Origin: Combretum micranthum
Lineage: Eukaryota > Streptophyta > Magnoliopsida > Myrtales > Combretaceae
Assembly: GCA_024138025.1 (NCBI GenBank)
Contig: JAMXBD010000025.1
Span: 2,423,501-2,487,500, forward strand
Reading direction: 5' to 3'
DNA: 64,000 bases
Below are positions 34,540 through 46,169 of the stretch, in pieces. Position 1 is the stretch's first letter, and each line of letters starts with the position of its first letter. The notes under the pieces are model-generated. The model worked only from the letters and a program-made list of their open reading frames with translations, was not told the DNA's origin and did not search any database. The position numbers were made by a program, and so were the translations under genes.

Positions 34540-35390
34540 ATAATAACCGACCATAAACTAACGTTTGTTTGACAAATACATAACAAAGCTATTAAAATTC
34601 GAATACTTTGAAATAATACACTTTTTAAAAAATTTAACATCAGACACTAAATTTTCAAAAAGTGAAAGGACGGGCACTCTTCATGCCATTATCCTAAAAT
34701 GGTGTACCTGAAGGACATAACTATACCATAAAGCATTTTCTTAAGAGTATGACTTGTCATTTTTCCTTTGCCAAAATCACTTCAGGGAGAGGCATTGAAG
34801 ATCATAGGATACATCTATAATCGAGTTCCATATAAGTTATATTTAAAGTCTTATATGACATAAGGCCAGTAAGAAGTAAGATTGTAAATGATCGGGTCAA
34901 GATGATTCAATAATAAAATAAAAATCAACTAAAATGAAAAACTCAAAATTAAGCATGTCTTAAACTTGATTATATTCAACTTTTTGAGCTTTAATTATTA
35001 AGAATCGATTCAATAATAAACTAAAAATCAACTCAAATGAAAAACTTGAAATTTAAGCATGACTCAAAGTTTATTGAATTTAACTTTTTGAGCTTTAATT
35101 TTTAAGCTCAAGCTTGAATCGAAATGACACTCAATTAGCTCAAATTAGACTCAATTAAGCTTAATTGAGCTAAAAATAAATTGATTTTAGACACAAATGT
35201 TTAATAATTTTTTTACATGAAAATTTTGGATAATTTCTTGATCGACTAAATTGAGTATATGATAGACATAAATTATCCGTGATATTAAAGATTGTTTAAG
35301 TAAAATTCGGGTCTTAAGTTATATTTTTATTTAAGAATTGATACTTAAATTAATAATATTTTCAATTTAGATAACTTTTAATCTTAACAA
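34540..35390. other. AT-rich spacer with tandem pair
   Basis: No gene recognised. It contains a 103-bp tandem duplication (34904-35006 and 35007 to about 35110), units starting gattcaataataaa. Confidence 0.55.
34904..35110 (+). repeat. 103-bp tandem duplication
   Basis: Two directly adjacent imperfect copies sharing 'aaaaatcaact', 'taagcatg' and 'caactttttgagctttaat'. Confidence 0.8.
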
Positions 35391-36848
35391 CACGCTTTGG
35401 AGCAAATTGGAGCAAAATGGACTCAAAACATCATCTACAACAAAGATCACGGCCCCTTGGTTGCCCGTGCAAAGGTCGGTGATTTGGACAAAAACAAAAA
35501 ATAGCGAGAGTAATGCCCTCTTGGTCGTCCGTGATTCAAAGGAAAATGAAGAACAGCACAAATCACGTCGTTTTGATTGCCCGTGATTGAGTTTTCTGCC
35601 AAACGGCGTCTTTGATTTTTTTTTATTTAAGTGACATATTAGTTGGATAAAAGATACAACTATTCATCCAAATGTTGTATTGGTCCGCCAAAAGGTACAA
35701 CTATTCATCCAATTATTGTATTGGTTGGCTAAAAGATATAACTATTCATCCAAGCATTGTATTGGTTCGCCAAAAGGTACAACTATTCATCCGATCATTG
35801 TATTGGTTGGCTAAAACGTACAATTATTCATCCAAGTGTTGTACTACTTCACGAAAATCTGAGATTATAAAAGAGAAGAAAAAGACATCCATCGGGAGAT
35901 ACAAAAGATAGATAAGGATAGACAGACATTATTCATAGATATATAGAGATCTATATAGAGATCTACATAGAGATTTATATAGAGACATATATACATGTAT
36001 ATACATACATATATACTTATATTTGGTTGTAGAAGTGCTCAGACATTTGTATCGTGAATAAGGGAGTATTATTATGTTTTCTTTCTATTTTATATCTATT
36101 GTTCTGTTTTCTTATTATATCATGCATGAGTAATTATTAGGATTCGTGTAGCCATAGGGTACATGTATTTCTATGAATTGTATATTTAAATGTTGTATGA
36201 ATTCTTAATCTCTTTAGTGTATTAATTTATTCTAATTCTAAGTAGTGCACGATTTAGGATTATATCATATTTTCACGGGATGCGATTGAGAAATCTACCC
36301 ATGGAATAGATCTACATTATAGAAAAAGATTTCCCATGAGGCTTAGAGATAGGATTGTGGAATTTTCTGCATATAATTAAATAATTACCATTGGGATCAT
36401 ATTTCTAAAGCAATTTTAGTCGAATGTTAACTATGAGAGATTCCAGTAGACAAGACTAAGATTAAGGTTCAATAGACTCGAGAGATTTATTGAACTAGTA
36501 AATGGGAATCCTGCAGTTAGGAATTATTCAACAACTATGGAGTTTGTAGTACATGTTATCTAATTGGTAAAGCGAGTCTGAATTGTTATTAGCTAATTTA
36601 AATTTATGCATGTCATAGTATAGTTTTAGTTGAAAATTATTTAAGTAAATTAATATTAAATCTTGATCTAAATTTATTCTGCTAGATAATAATTAAGAGG
36701 GTAAGTAGTAGTATTTGCTGACGGCCTCAAGGAATATAACCCTATAATCCATTCCTATACTACAATTGATAGGTGCACTTGCCTAGTGTAAACTAGATCA
36801 TAGGAAATAATTTATTAAAACTTGATCTAGTTAGGAAAAAGCACATCA
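35391..36848 (+). mobile_element. Probable gypsy LTR remnant, plus orientation
   Basis: The layout resembles plant gypsy LTRs. A U3-like part has repeated 'gcccgtg' phrases (35463-35575). A tandem array follows at 35651-35856, then a TATA-like gattataaaagagaag (about 35863). The U5-like part has 'catgcatgagtaattatt' and ends 'gataggtgcacttgcctagtg ... gcacatca', phrases I associate with this LTR type. No partner LTR or coding region was found, so it may be a solo LTR. Boundaries are approximate. Confidence 0.42.
35651..35856 (+). repeat. About 41-bp tandem array, five copies
   Basis: Units share 'tacaactattcatccaa' and 'ttgtattggtt(g/c)gc', spaced about 41-42 bases apart. Confidence 0.88.
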
Positions 36849-37059
36849 ATATATTGGAACTCTAGTAAGTTTGACCTATTATAGCTTTAGAAAGTAGTTT
36901 AATCTTAAGCATTTCTATACTTAGGGATGTCCAGCTAAAGTTAGGTTATATAAGCCTAAAGAGATAAAACTGGTTACAAGAATAGATAACTGCAACTTTG
37001 CTAAATACTTAAAATGATAAAAGAGATTTAAATTTTTTAAACACTCAAGTAAATCTTTT

Positions 37060-37330
37060 TTCAAGGCTTGAAATGCTAAATATCTTGAGAATGTTGAAGA
37101 TGGTGAACGCACACAAATTGAGAATCCTTTCTTTAAGAAGGTATTTGTTAACATTCCTACAATTATAACTGAAAATGTACTAATAATGGCATTTATTTTT
37201 TTTTTTTAGGATGTAATTATGGATGTTCAAAACATTCTTGAGATGCTTCCTGCTTTTGTAGAGAAATCAAATCTTATCCATATTAGGGAGTCACATAAAC
37301 ACCAAATGGAGTTGTCATTATGTAGATCCA
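37060..37330 (+). pseudogene. Possible exon pair of an unidentified nuclear gene
   Basis: A short plus-strand frame (EDGERTQIENPFFKK) ends at AAG|GTATTTG (about 37141). After a T-rich stretch ending TTTTTTTTAG (about 37209), a second frame reads DVIMDVQNILEMLPAF...EKSNLIHIRESHKHQMELSL. The frames look protein-like and the junctions look like an intron of about 70 bases, but I do not recognise the family. No further exons are visible before the next element starts at 37613. Probably a captured or truncated gene fragment. Confidence 0.3.
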
Positions 37331-37612
37331 CTAATAAAAGAAAATTTATGATTTCAAATGATTAAATCATTTATTTTTTTTAGAGCAAGAGTTTGATATA
37401 AGATTAGAAGGTGATTCATCATTTGTCAGTTAAGCTAAATAAGGTGCAAACTTGTAAAAGTGGATCAATTCCATGAAGGAAGATATGAAATTAGTGTCAA
37501 ATCCAATTGCATAAAGGTATAAAATTAATTGATTACAAATGATTTTTATGATCATGTGGAATTCAGGAGGTAAATACCAAAAAAATATGAATCACGTTGT
37601 ATCAACAAGAGT

Positions 37613-38921
37613 TGTTGCACTAGCTAATTCTCGCCAATAAAGATAGCTCTTGCAAACACAGAAAAAGCTGTTAGAGGGGGCGCGGAAGAGTTGCTTGGTG
37701 CAGTCACTCCAATGCTTAAGTCAGTCCATGTGCAAGAGTAATATGTCTATAAAAAAGTGGAAAACATCCTCCCCTTTCCTGTAAGGCAAAGGAGGTATTT
37801 ATAGTGTTTAAGGTCGTACCAGGGTAGACTTCTTCCTAGCAGCTAACTTGGTACTTGATGTGATGGTGGTACCCGAGATGTGAAGCTGTGCTTATAGGAG
37901 TGTGGCCAAGCTAATTGTGTCCCCTTCGTTCATGGGGTGTAATTGAAGCACTTGCTTTGTCTGAAGATTATGACACCATAAGGTTGACCTTGCTAGTTAG
38001 CTGAGCTGATGAGCTCGGCTAGCCTTACCAAGGTAAGGATTCTTAGGAAGACCTTGTGCCATATCCCTTGGTAAGCCATGGGTTCCATTACCTTTCTAAA
38101 AGATTAAGACATCGCTAATAGTGGGCCCTTTCTAGGCTTACCGACGTTATAAGATTTTGATTAGGGGTGTGCAAAAAAACCAAAGAAATCGAAAAACCGA
38201 ACCAAAACTGTAAAACCAAGCCGAAATATATGGTTAACCGATCCTTTGGTTTCGGTTTAAGATTACGGTTTTTATTTTTTTCGGTTTTGGTTTAGGTTTG
38301 TAACAACAAAAAACCCGATGGTTAACGGTTAACCGTTTTAATATTTATAAATATATTATACATATGATTTACATATACATATAATTATTTTTAAAATAAT
38401 ATATATACATATGATTTACATATACATATAATTTACCTATGTTAATATTCCTTAGATTTCGATTGAAATACTATTATCCTATGTTTGATGGAGTTAATGT
38501 GGTAATTGATTTGGTTTGATTTTATTGATAATGATACATCCAAAGGTTTGTTTTTCCTCTTTTCCTTAATTTGATTTCTTTTTTTTTTTTTTTTGCTCTT
38601 GTAATATACATAATAATTTAAAGAAAAACTCTTTGATAAAAGCTAAAGAATAAGGTTTATTGAAATTATCATTTTGTTTTATTAAAACCATTACGTTCAA
38701 TGGTTAAAAACCGAAAACCAAATAAATTAACCGAATAAAATGGTTAACCGTTAAGACGCTTAACCATTTATAATGGACCGATTAAGGATTGGGATATTAA
38801 AAAACCGATCATTATGGTTAGGTTCAAAAAATAAGGCCACAGACCGGTTAACTGATTTGTGAACACCCTTAGTTTTGATGCCTAAGAGACCAAGTGGGCT
38901 GATGGCTATATTTTACTGTCA
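37613..38921 (-). repeat. 3' (left) LTR of the large Tat element, carrying a hAT MITE
   Basis: Colinear with 51930-52506 (tgttgcac ... tactgtca) once the 710-bp insertion at 38162-38871 and its 8-bp duplication are removed. Confidence 0.82.
38162..38871. mobile_element. hAT-type non-autonomous element
   Basis: Termini taggggtgtgcaaa and (inverted) taagggtgttcaca; flanks attttgat (38154-38161) and gttttgat (38872-38879) form an 8-bp target duplication with one mismatch. The interior is full of 'ggttaacc' and 'accgaaccaaaac' words, characteristic of a common plant hAT MITE group. The other LTR, near 52460, shows the empty site. Confidence 0.8.
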
Positions 38922-39289
38922 ACATTTGTCCCTTCTACTCTCATTGTGGGAGAGCAAAGAGAGTGCATAGTCTACAAAGTCATTAGCTCAAGGTGGCTGT
39001 TACCCGTGGTAGGCAAGCTATGTTTCTCATTTGAGCTATATCACCTATATCACAAGTATTTTGTGGTAGGGACCATTTAACTTCCAGTTAACCCTCCCGG
39101 CATATCTTACTTAGCACGTTTTGTTGTGGCCGAAATCATACAGTTTTCTCAAGAATCCTTGATGATTTGAAAGGTCTCAATAATAATTAATCAAGATCTA
39201 GTGGCTACTGTTGTTGATCGTGATGTCAGAGTCTTGAGTTTTACTCATGCATCTCGAGGGATTCAGGCCTTCCTTTCTCCCCCCACTCA
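38922..39289. other. Region between 3' LTR and the antisense gene
   Basis: It contains the polypurine tract of the element next to the LTR. The rest should be promoter sequence for the plus-strand gene that begins beyond 39290. No frame of interest. Confidence 0.5.
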
Positions 39290-39299
39290 TTTATAAATA
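39290..39299 (+). promoter_or_regulatory. TATA box of the antisense gene
   Basis: tttataaata on the plus strand, preceded by a C-rich stretch and 111 bases upstream of the ATG at 39410. This suggests the antisense gene has its own promoter within the element. Confidence 0.55.
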
Positions 39300-40197
39300 C
39301 CAATGTTTATTAAAGATTTCTCTATAGTAATTCTATACTTTGTTAAGAGAATTGTCATCTTAGATTCTTAGCGCCTTCTTGGTACTTCTATTTGCTTAAT
39401 ATTTCAGCAATGTCGAGCTCAAGTAATACTTCGTCTTTTTCTAGTGATCCCAGCAGCAGGGTTCATAGAGTTGGTGATGAGGAAATGACGGGGTAGAAGG
39501 AGGCGAGCATTAGCTCGAGAGGGTCGAGCTTACAAGGTAATGCAAGCACTTCAGTTGGTAGTAAAGGCTCATTAACCAAAGTGATAGGGAGAACTTAATG
39601 GGTACTTACCTTTATATGGGTCAGTACATTAGGCTTGCCGAGGTAGAGTATTGAATTCCCTTGGATAAATATATAGATGATGGTGAAGGGAAAGGCACTA
39701 TGGTACCTCTATATAGTAAGGCAGTTGCTGGTGACAACCCTTATGGAGTTTGTAGCATGCCTACAAGGACAGAGCTCGAGGAGTGTCACAAGAATTATAT
39801 ATGGGGTAGGCTTTTGCCCTTTATGGTAAGGCCTTTAGTTTTGGTCTACGGATGCCATTTTCTCCTTTCTAGAAGGAATTCTTTAGCCACCAATAGCTTT
39901 CTCCAACACAATTGTTACTAAACACTTAGCAGACGTTGGTAGCATTTGAAGCCCTATGTCTTGACCTTAAGCTAAGGAAGGCACCTAACACCAAAACTGG
40001 GTAGATTGGTGCAAGCTTACTTGTAATATGATGCAACAAAGGTTAGGGCCTTGTAATGTTGATGCCCAATGAGCTATTGATGAATTTATGAGCTCTTGAG
40101 GTGGGAGGCAATTGGATATTGGGCTCATAGTGAATAACTTCTTAAATGGGAAGTTAATCACTAAAAGAGGTATGGTTTAGTTCTTTGTGTGATCATA

Positions 40198-40218
40198 GCC
40201 TCTCTCTCTCTCTCTCGC
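40198..40218 (+). repeat. (ct)n microsatellite
   Basis: Ten CT units within the antisense gene remnant; translated, they give the SLSLSLSPSSS run. Confidence 0.85.
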
Positions 40219-40689
40219 CTTCATCATCTACCGAGTTGAACTCTAGAAAGAGGACAAGGGTGGAAGGTTTTAATGTTTTCAAGCTTTTGAACTTAACTAG
40301 TCAGGTGTTCTGTTTTTTGTTGTTGACCTTTTGTTTTCTTTTTTTAAAGCCTGAGATGCTTGTGATGGACGTAGGTACCATTCTTGCTGGTCTATCGAAG
40401 AAGCGGAAGAGGGCTTCAACCAAGAAGAAGGTGGCCAATGAGAAGCGCTATGTTAAGGTCGACCCTCAGGTTACCGAGGTCAATGTGCCAACTGTTAATT
40501 TAGATGGACAAGAACCAAAGGGTGCTATTATCGAGGTCGGTGGGATTTCCATTAAGCCAAAAGGTGTTATTGTTGGGGTTGGAGGTGTCGACCTCAGTGT
40601 TTGCTTGATGGGGCCTCCCCATCGTACTTGGTCTCATGAGGATTGGAGTCTGCTCAATGTTCCCCTGTGTCTGCTTGATGTGCCAGAAA

Positions 40690-41140
40690 CAAATTATGAT
40701 ACATCACGATGTTTAAATGTTTGTAATTGGAATGCAAGGAAACTAAAACGATATGAACGATGCTATTGATGGATATTATGCACAAAAAATAACTCGATAC
40801 TCTCTCTTACTTGATATTACGCACAAGTAAGATTAAGTAGTTGTTTCGCTATCACAAAAGATCGATAAGAACTCAATGATTTGTTCTCATAATTGAAAGA
40901 CAAATACGATAAAGAGTTTTTTCAAAGGTCCCAAAAACTAGGGTTTACAACATAAGAGTGGATATTTATATAACCTCTAAAAATGGCAAACTTTTAAATA
41001 ATACAAAATAAAATAAAAGAAAACTAAAAATCATGTTCCTTGAAGAAGGTTGTTGGCCTTGAAAGAAGGCTACCGGCTTTGAAAAGAAGGTCGCTGGCCT
41101 TTGAACTGACTTATAAGGTTTTACACCGCCAGCCTTTCAC
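40690..41140. other. Foreign-looking stretch inside the antisense gene
   Basis: The aORF-like reading is lost here. The stretch contains TATA-like 'gtggatatttatataacc' and repeated 'aagaaggctaccggcttt' / 'gaaggtcgctggcctttg' phrases. Similar 'gctgccagctttggtgc' wording occurs at 42780-43050, so both could be pieces of the same transposon. I could not find its ends. Confidence 0.3.
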
Positions 41141-41514
41141 ATGTGCTTCATTCCACTACAATCCTCTAGCTTTGGTTACGGTAATTGGTCTTGTAACATT
41201 AATAGTCTGATTCCCATCACTGTTCAACTTGAAGTATGCTATCTCTTGCAATGGAGCCTGTTGGGAGCAACAATAGTGCTTCAGGTGATTAGCCTATGGT
41301 TAAGGATTGTGGGATTCAGCCAAGGAGAGGAGTTCGTAGTAGGCTAATTGATTTTATTGAAGGGAAGACTGCGTAGTATAGTGATGTATCTAGGGAATGG
41401 TCTTCCTTCGAGGAGGTAGCCTGCCTAGAAGATAAGAAGAGATTGAGGGCCTTTTATGATGGGCTGTCATTAGTGGACTTGGCCGTGGACTTTTTAGCGT
41501 GGAAGATGCACGAG

Positions 41515-41599
41515 GTGAGGCTGCTATTTTCCTTGCAAAGTTTGTTTGCGTTGTTGGTCATTTCTTGGCTATTTACACTCTCTTTTTCTTTGTTTTTAG
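41515..41599 (+). other. Intron 1 candidate of the antisense coiled-coil part
   Basis: CACGAG|gtgagg ... tgtttttag|GATTTAG, 85 nt. It joins two protein-like frames in phase 0. Confidence 0.6.
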
Positions 41600-41653
41600 G
41601 ATTTAGTGATGACTATTGAAGCTTTCAAAATGGTAAGGGAGAACCATGAAGTG

Positions 41654-41732
41654 GTACATTATATTTCTTCTTCTTCTTTTTTTTTTTGGTCAAACTTTCA
41701 GTTGTCGGTTGAGCATTGTTTCTTTTATTTAG
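41654..41732 (+). other. Intron 2 candidate of the antisense coiled-coil part
   Basis: GAAGTG|gtacat ... cttttatttag|GGTTTGAAG, 79 nt with a long T-rich run. It again joins coiled-coil frames in phase 0. Confidence 0.58.
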
Positions 41733-41789
41733 GGTTTGAAGGAGCTCCGGGCACTAAAGTTGAGCTTAGAGAAGGAGTTTGTTAAGGTC

Positions 41790-43345
41790 AAGTAATCATG
41801 CTTTTTCTATATATGCTTTTTATAGCTCTTCTTAGTCTCTGTTTAAATTCCTTTAAGCACACAAATATTTACTGGCCAGTATACCGAGTACGTGTGCAGT
41901 AATGAAATTTCGGTGAATATCAAGTCGTGTCCACAGGAGTGAGGACTAGCTCTCAATTGTATCAGTTCTAATTATAGCTAGGTAAATCAAGAAAATATAT
42001 TTTTGGATTTTTGCTATAAGACTAATCTATAAAGAAATTTGGGATTTCTAACACCTAAATTGAATTAGGTTAAGAGCCAACAAATCAAAAAGTCAATTGC
42101 ATGTATACTATCGACCAGACTAAGCTTGCGAATCTAAATTACTAATGGGTTTAGTATTCAAACAATCAAGCACCAGATGAAAACTCCTTTTTCCAAAGAT
42201 GGTAATTATCCTAAATTAACAAATCAATTTTACATATTCCTAGTAAAGTGATTAATTGACTAATCTGTATAAATTACCAAACCCTAATTAAATTTCAATC
42301 CATATTCCTATGAGATCTATAATCCAAATTAGCTAATCATAAAATCTATTAGAAAGGAATCTTCCAATGGTAATCCTAATCTAACATGTAATCCAGATTC
42401 AATCCAAAACACATGATCAGTAAAATGGCATCAACAACATGAACACAAGCAAGGAATCAATCAACAGAAGATAAAAACCAATCATATGATTTAGGTCAAC
42501 AACTTAAAACCATATTTAAGCACAAAAGAATAAGCCTTCAACACCATCCATAATATGAATATAAGAAAAGAACGAAATCACCTTGTCAAGAAAATCCCAT
42601 TCTTGAATCCAAATTCAAATGACATTTCTAACTTGATCCTGGTACAGAATCCTTAATAAAAATAAAAATAAAAGTTCTCTAGTCTTCTATGCCTTAATCT
42701 ATATCAAGGAGCAAGGAAAAATAGGTTTTTGTTCATGCTAGGGTCCTTCTTTTTCAACAATATCCACAAAAGAAGAATATATATGAAAAGTCACGCGCAA
42801 GACATAGGCTGCCTTCAAGGTTGATAGCCTTTAATTTAATTTAGCCGGCCATCTTTATTAAAAAAATGATATCTGAGAGCATATGTAGATGTACACTGGC
42901 ATCAAAGCCAGCAGCCTTGAAGTTCCAGTAGCCAGCCTTCATTGAAGGAATCATTTTCGAGGCAAAATTGCAGCCAGCTTTATGACTTACGCTGCCAGCT
43001 TTGGTGCATGCTAGCTCAAAGGCTGATAGCCTTTCTCCCAAAATGGCCAGCACATAGGTTTATTGAAGAAAGCTTATTCAAATCTGTTTTGAAAGCTACT
43101 AGGTTCTGATGAAGGCTGTGTTGCTTTGTCTTGTGATGGCCTACATTCCATATTTATCGGCCTTGATTGTTTTATTCTCCAATTTTGCACAAATCTCCTC
43201 TCAATTGTTGTATTTGTATTATAAGTCATTCAAGACTCGAAATATCACAATAAGTGCATATAAGTATAATTTCCTTATGATTTCCATAAAATCAATAATA
43301 ATGTATCATGATTCAATCAATGAAAAGTGAAAATAAAATGCCCTT
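41790..43345. mobile_element. Insertion within an intron of the antisense gene
   Basis: About 1.5 kb separates two coiled-coil exons. It includes 'aatatcaagtcgtgtccacagg', wording I have seen in dispersed plant repeats, and a more GC-rich block at 42780-43050 built from 'gccagc' repeats. No coding domain and no terminal repeats were identified, so the class is unknown. Confidence 0.4.
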
Positions 43346-44271
43346 GTCATCAAGCAAAGTGAGCTACTTGCAGCAATGGATGAGAACGAGACATTACATA
43401 AGGAGGTGGAAGACAAGGTCTTGCAATGTCAAGCCAACATCCTTGAGGCAAAGAAGCGGCTATTGCACGTTGAGGCTGCGGCTACGAAGTATGAGGACAA
43501 ATGGAATAGTATGAGGCAAGAGCGAGATACCTTATCATAATAGTTGAGTGATGCTAAGCTGGGGCACGAGAGGCAGAAGTGAGAGCTTGAGCTCGCCACT
43601 TCGGAGATAAATAAGCTATGAGAGAGTATCTGATGATCTAACTTGGAGCAGGAGAAATTGAAGGGATGGTTAACTGCATTCGTTGTCAAGTGGTTAGTCT
43701 TTTGTTGTTGAAGTTTTGTTCTCATTATTTCCTTATTGCCGTTATAGACCCACATGAAGGACTTAAGTGGCTAGCTCATTCCAGAGGCGACCAAAAAGTG
43801 GGTTTTGAGAGAGCTTTTCAACAGCGAGGAATGGAAAGGGGTCCAAGTTAAGCTCATTTCTGATACCACTAAGCTAATAAGGAACGAGCTACTGGAAAGG
43901 TATTCGAACTTGGACCTTGGTTTTCTGGCTGCTCATTTAAGTAAGGCTCCCATAGAAGCTTTTGATAATGATGAGGAAGATGATAAAAAGGGAGCCAAAC
44001 AGGGTAAAGTCAAGGTGATGCTATGGCTGAGGCAGATCAAGTTGAGGTTGCTATCATTGTTAAGGCTTATGGAGCTGAACGGGGTAAAGCTGTTGCTGTA
44101 GTTGTGACTCAAGAACATGATCAACAGATCCTAGAGTTGGTGGCTGCTGATAATATGATCATGGTTGAGCCTCAAGCTAAAGGTCAAGTTGGAAAGCAAG
44201 GTGAAGTTGTTGTGGTGGATCCTCAGCCAGTGATGAGTGAGAAGATTTTCGAGGAGGGTAAGACTAGCTGA

Positions 44272-46169
44272 TCTCGATCCCAATTAGTTTTTGAGGAGCC
44301 TCTATTTTTTTTTTTTTTGTCAGCTTGCTTTCTGTTTTGGCCCAGTGGTGGCCTTTCTTGATTGTAATTGTCCCTTTAAGTGGGTGTACTTCCTTTGGTT
44401 AATATATGAATGGATTCTTCCTTCTTTAAGTATACTTATCTTTAGCACTTAGACTTCTATCATACTTTCGACTTGACCTTAGTAAGGTCAGATATGTTGA
44501 TCTATTTTCTTTAACTTATTCTTCTTTCGCCCATGTTAGATCTGTCATTTAGCTCATAGGTTAGCAGTAGGTCGTTGATATGGCTTTCTATGGCAAATAA
44601 CGTTGCTCTGTAGGGGAGGCTGCATGTGCTAGAAAACATTCCTTTTCGATGTTTGTAGATTCCTCATGCATGGTTGAACGGTTGGGGTGAGTTGCACTTG
44701 AGATCCTCAAGATTTGGTAGCATTGAATATAAGTTATAGTAGAATCGTTTGTTACCTATAAGTAGTGTTGTCCAGTAACTGTTTCTCCACGAAACCAATT
44801 TACTTGTCTTGTTTTGCTTCATAAACCTAAGGTTTCTCCTTTACTCTAGGTTCCCTAGAGTCAAACTATTCATGGATCTTCTTTCCATTAAACTCCTTTG
44901 GTTTGAGAGGTTACAAGTTGTGTTGTGTCACTAATGCTTTGCTATCTTTATTTAAACGACTTGGAAGCTCTGTGGTCCTTACTTACGTGGGTATGTCACC
45001 ACGGTGGTGTAGTGGGTTGGGCGTGTTGCTTGAGGCCCATTTCCCACTATTGCCTCGACCGTTTGATCTAGGGTAATGCTTCTCTTTTGTGGTTCTTGAA
45101 TCCAGGTCGCCATAATCTATTACTTGGTAGAGAGGTCGTGGTGATTGCGATGGTGCATCGCACTTGAGCAGAGGCTCATCTTCCATAAAAAATCTAAGCT
45201 TTAGGAGTTCTTCTTGAGGTTGAGGTCATTGTAGAGAGGGCATCCGACTCTTTGTCCTATTACCTTACTCCCTTCCTTAGCTATTTTCATGGCTAGTAGA
45301 GGTTGTCTAGGATGCAAGGGCATGTTCTCCCTTTTGAGCTTGGTCTCCCGATGGTTTATTAGGCGTTGGCTCATTGGGGGGATTGACTTCAATCCTCATT
45401 CTCCTAATCGTTCTAAGTTTTCATCTAGTTGAGATTCGTTGTCGTTCCGAAGGGTGATGGACGAGCTCAGGCTCATATTTAGGAGGCTAGGAAGGTGAAG
45501 TTGTGTTTAGCTCGAATCCACATTTTCAAGTTGTAGTCAACTAGATATGGGAGAACTCCTCCAATTTTGGGTTTAAATGCTTTTCCAAAGTCTTCAAGAG
45601 GAAGTTGTGTTCAACCCAAAGAAGTTTATACTCGTGAAGATTTCTCTTTGTATTCCTTGGCCGGAATTCCAGTCAAAACTAACTTAGTTGAGATGCAATC
45701 AAAACTACTATAATGATCTTCTTTAGATTAGTGAAGTTACTTGCAACTTGTTTGCAACCTCAATCTCTTGTGTCATTTTTTTAAGCGATTTAAGATTTTC
45801 AAGAAGAGTTACTCTTAAAAGGGAGTTATCTGAGATCATGAAGGAAGTTTTTCTTTAGAGGGAGTTACCCGAGCTCTAAAGGGGAGTTACCTTTGAGAGG
45901 GAGTTACCTTAACTCACAAGGGCGGTTACCTAAGCTCATGAGAGGAGTTACCTCTGAGAGGGAGTTACCCAAGCTCATTCAGCACGAAGAGGTAGAGTTC
46001 TTTAAATTCCTAAGGCCTTTACTTAATATCTTTTGTTGTTTTGTTGTCGAATACATAAGATGAGGATCATTGAGATGCATTCTTAACGTAGAATCCTCAT
46101 TTCATTTATGATTGTTTTCTTCTAATGTTCGCGTTTTACATACAAGCAAGCTATAGCTATTCAAAGAAC
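44272..46169. other. Region between the antisense gene and integrase
   Basis: Just beyond the antisense stop, the plus strand looks like a plant 3' UTR (T-rich, 'gattgtaattg', 'ttaatatatgaatgg'). Further on there are no protein matches, but there is a repeat array at 45804-45979. Confidence 0.45.
45804..45979 (+). repeat. 'gggagttacc' tandem array
   Basis: About seven imperfect copies of 'gagagggagttacc(c/t)...gctcat', spaced 25-45 bases apart. Confidence 0.75.

Larger units (their letters stand above)
39410..44271 (+). pseudogene. Antisense additional ORF (aORF) of the Tat element, spliced and decayed
   Basis: From the ATG at 39410 the plus strand encodes a Ser-rich start (28 codons, then a TAG). 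A decayed domain follows at about 39620-40180, resembling the plant 'putative gypsy type transposon' family (Pfam PF04195 by memory), with phrases such as WGRLLPFMVRPLVLV. A basic stretch lies near 40390-40450 (GLSKKRKRASTKKK, nuclear-signal-like), and coiled-coil exons follow. Good introns are visible at 41515-41599 and 41654-41732, both phase 0. A coiled-coil exon around 43350-43560 (ENETLHKEVEDKVLQCQANI) and an acidic end around 43760-44271 (AFDNDEEDDKKG) complete it. About 1.5 kb of foreign sequence interrupts it at 41790-43345, and several stops are present. Role in the element is unknown. Confidence 0.6.
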
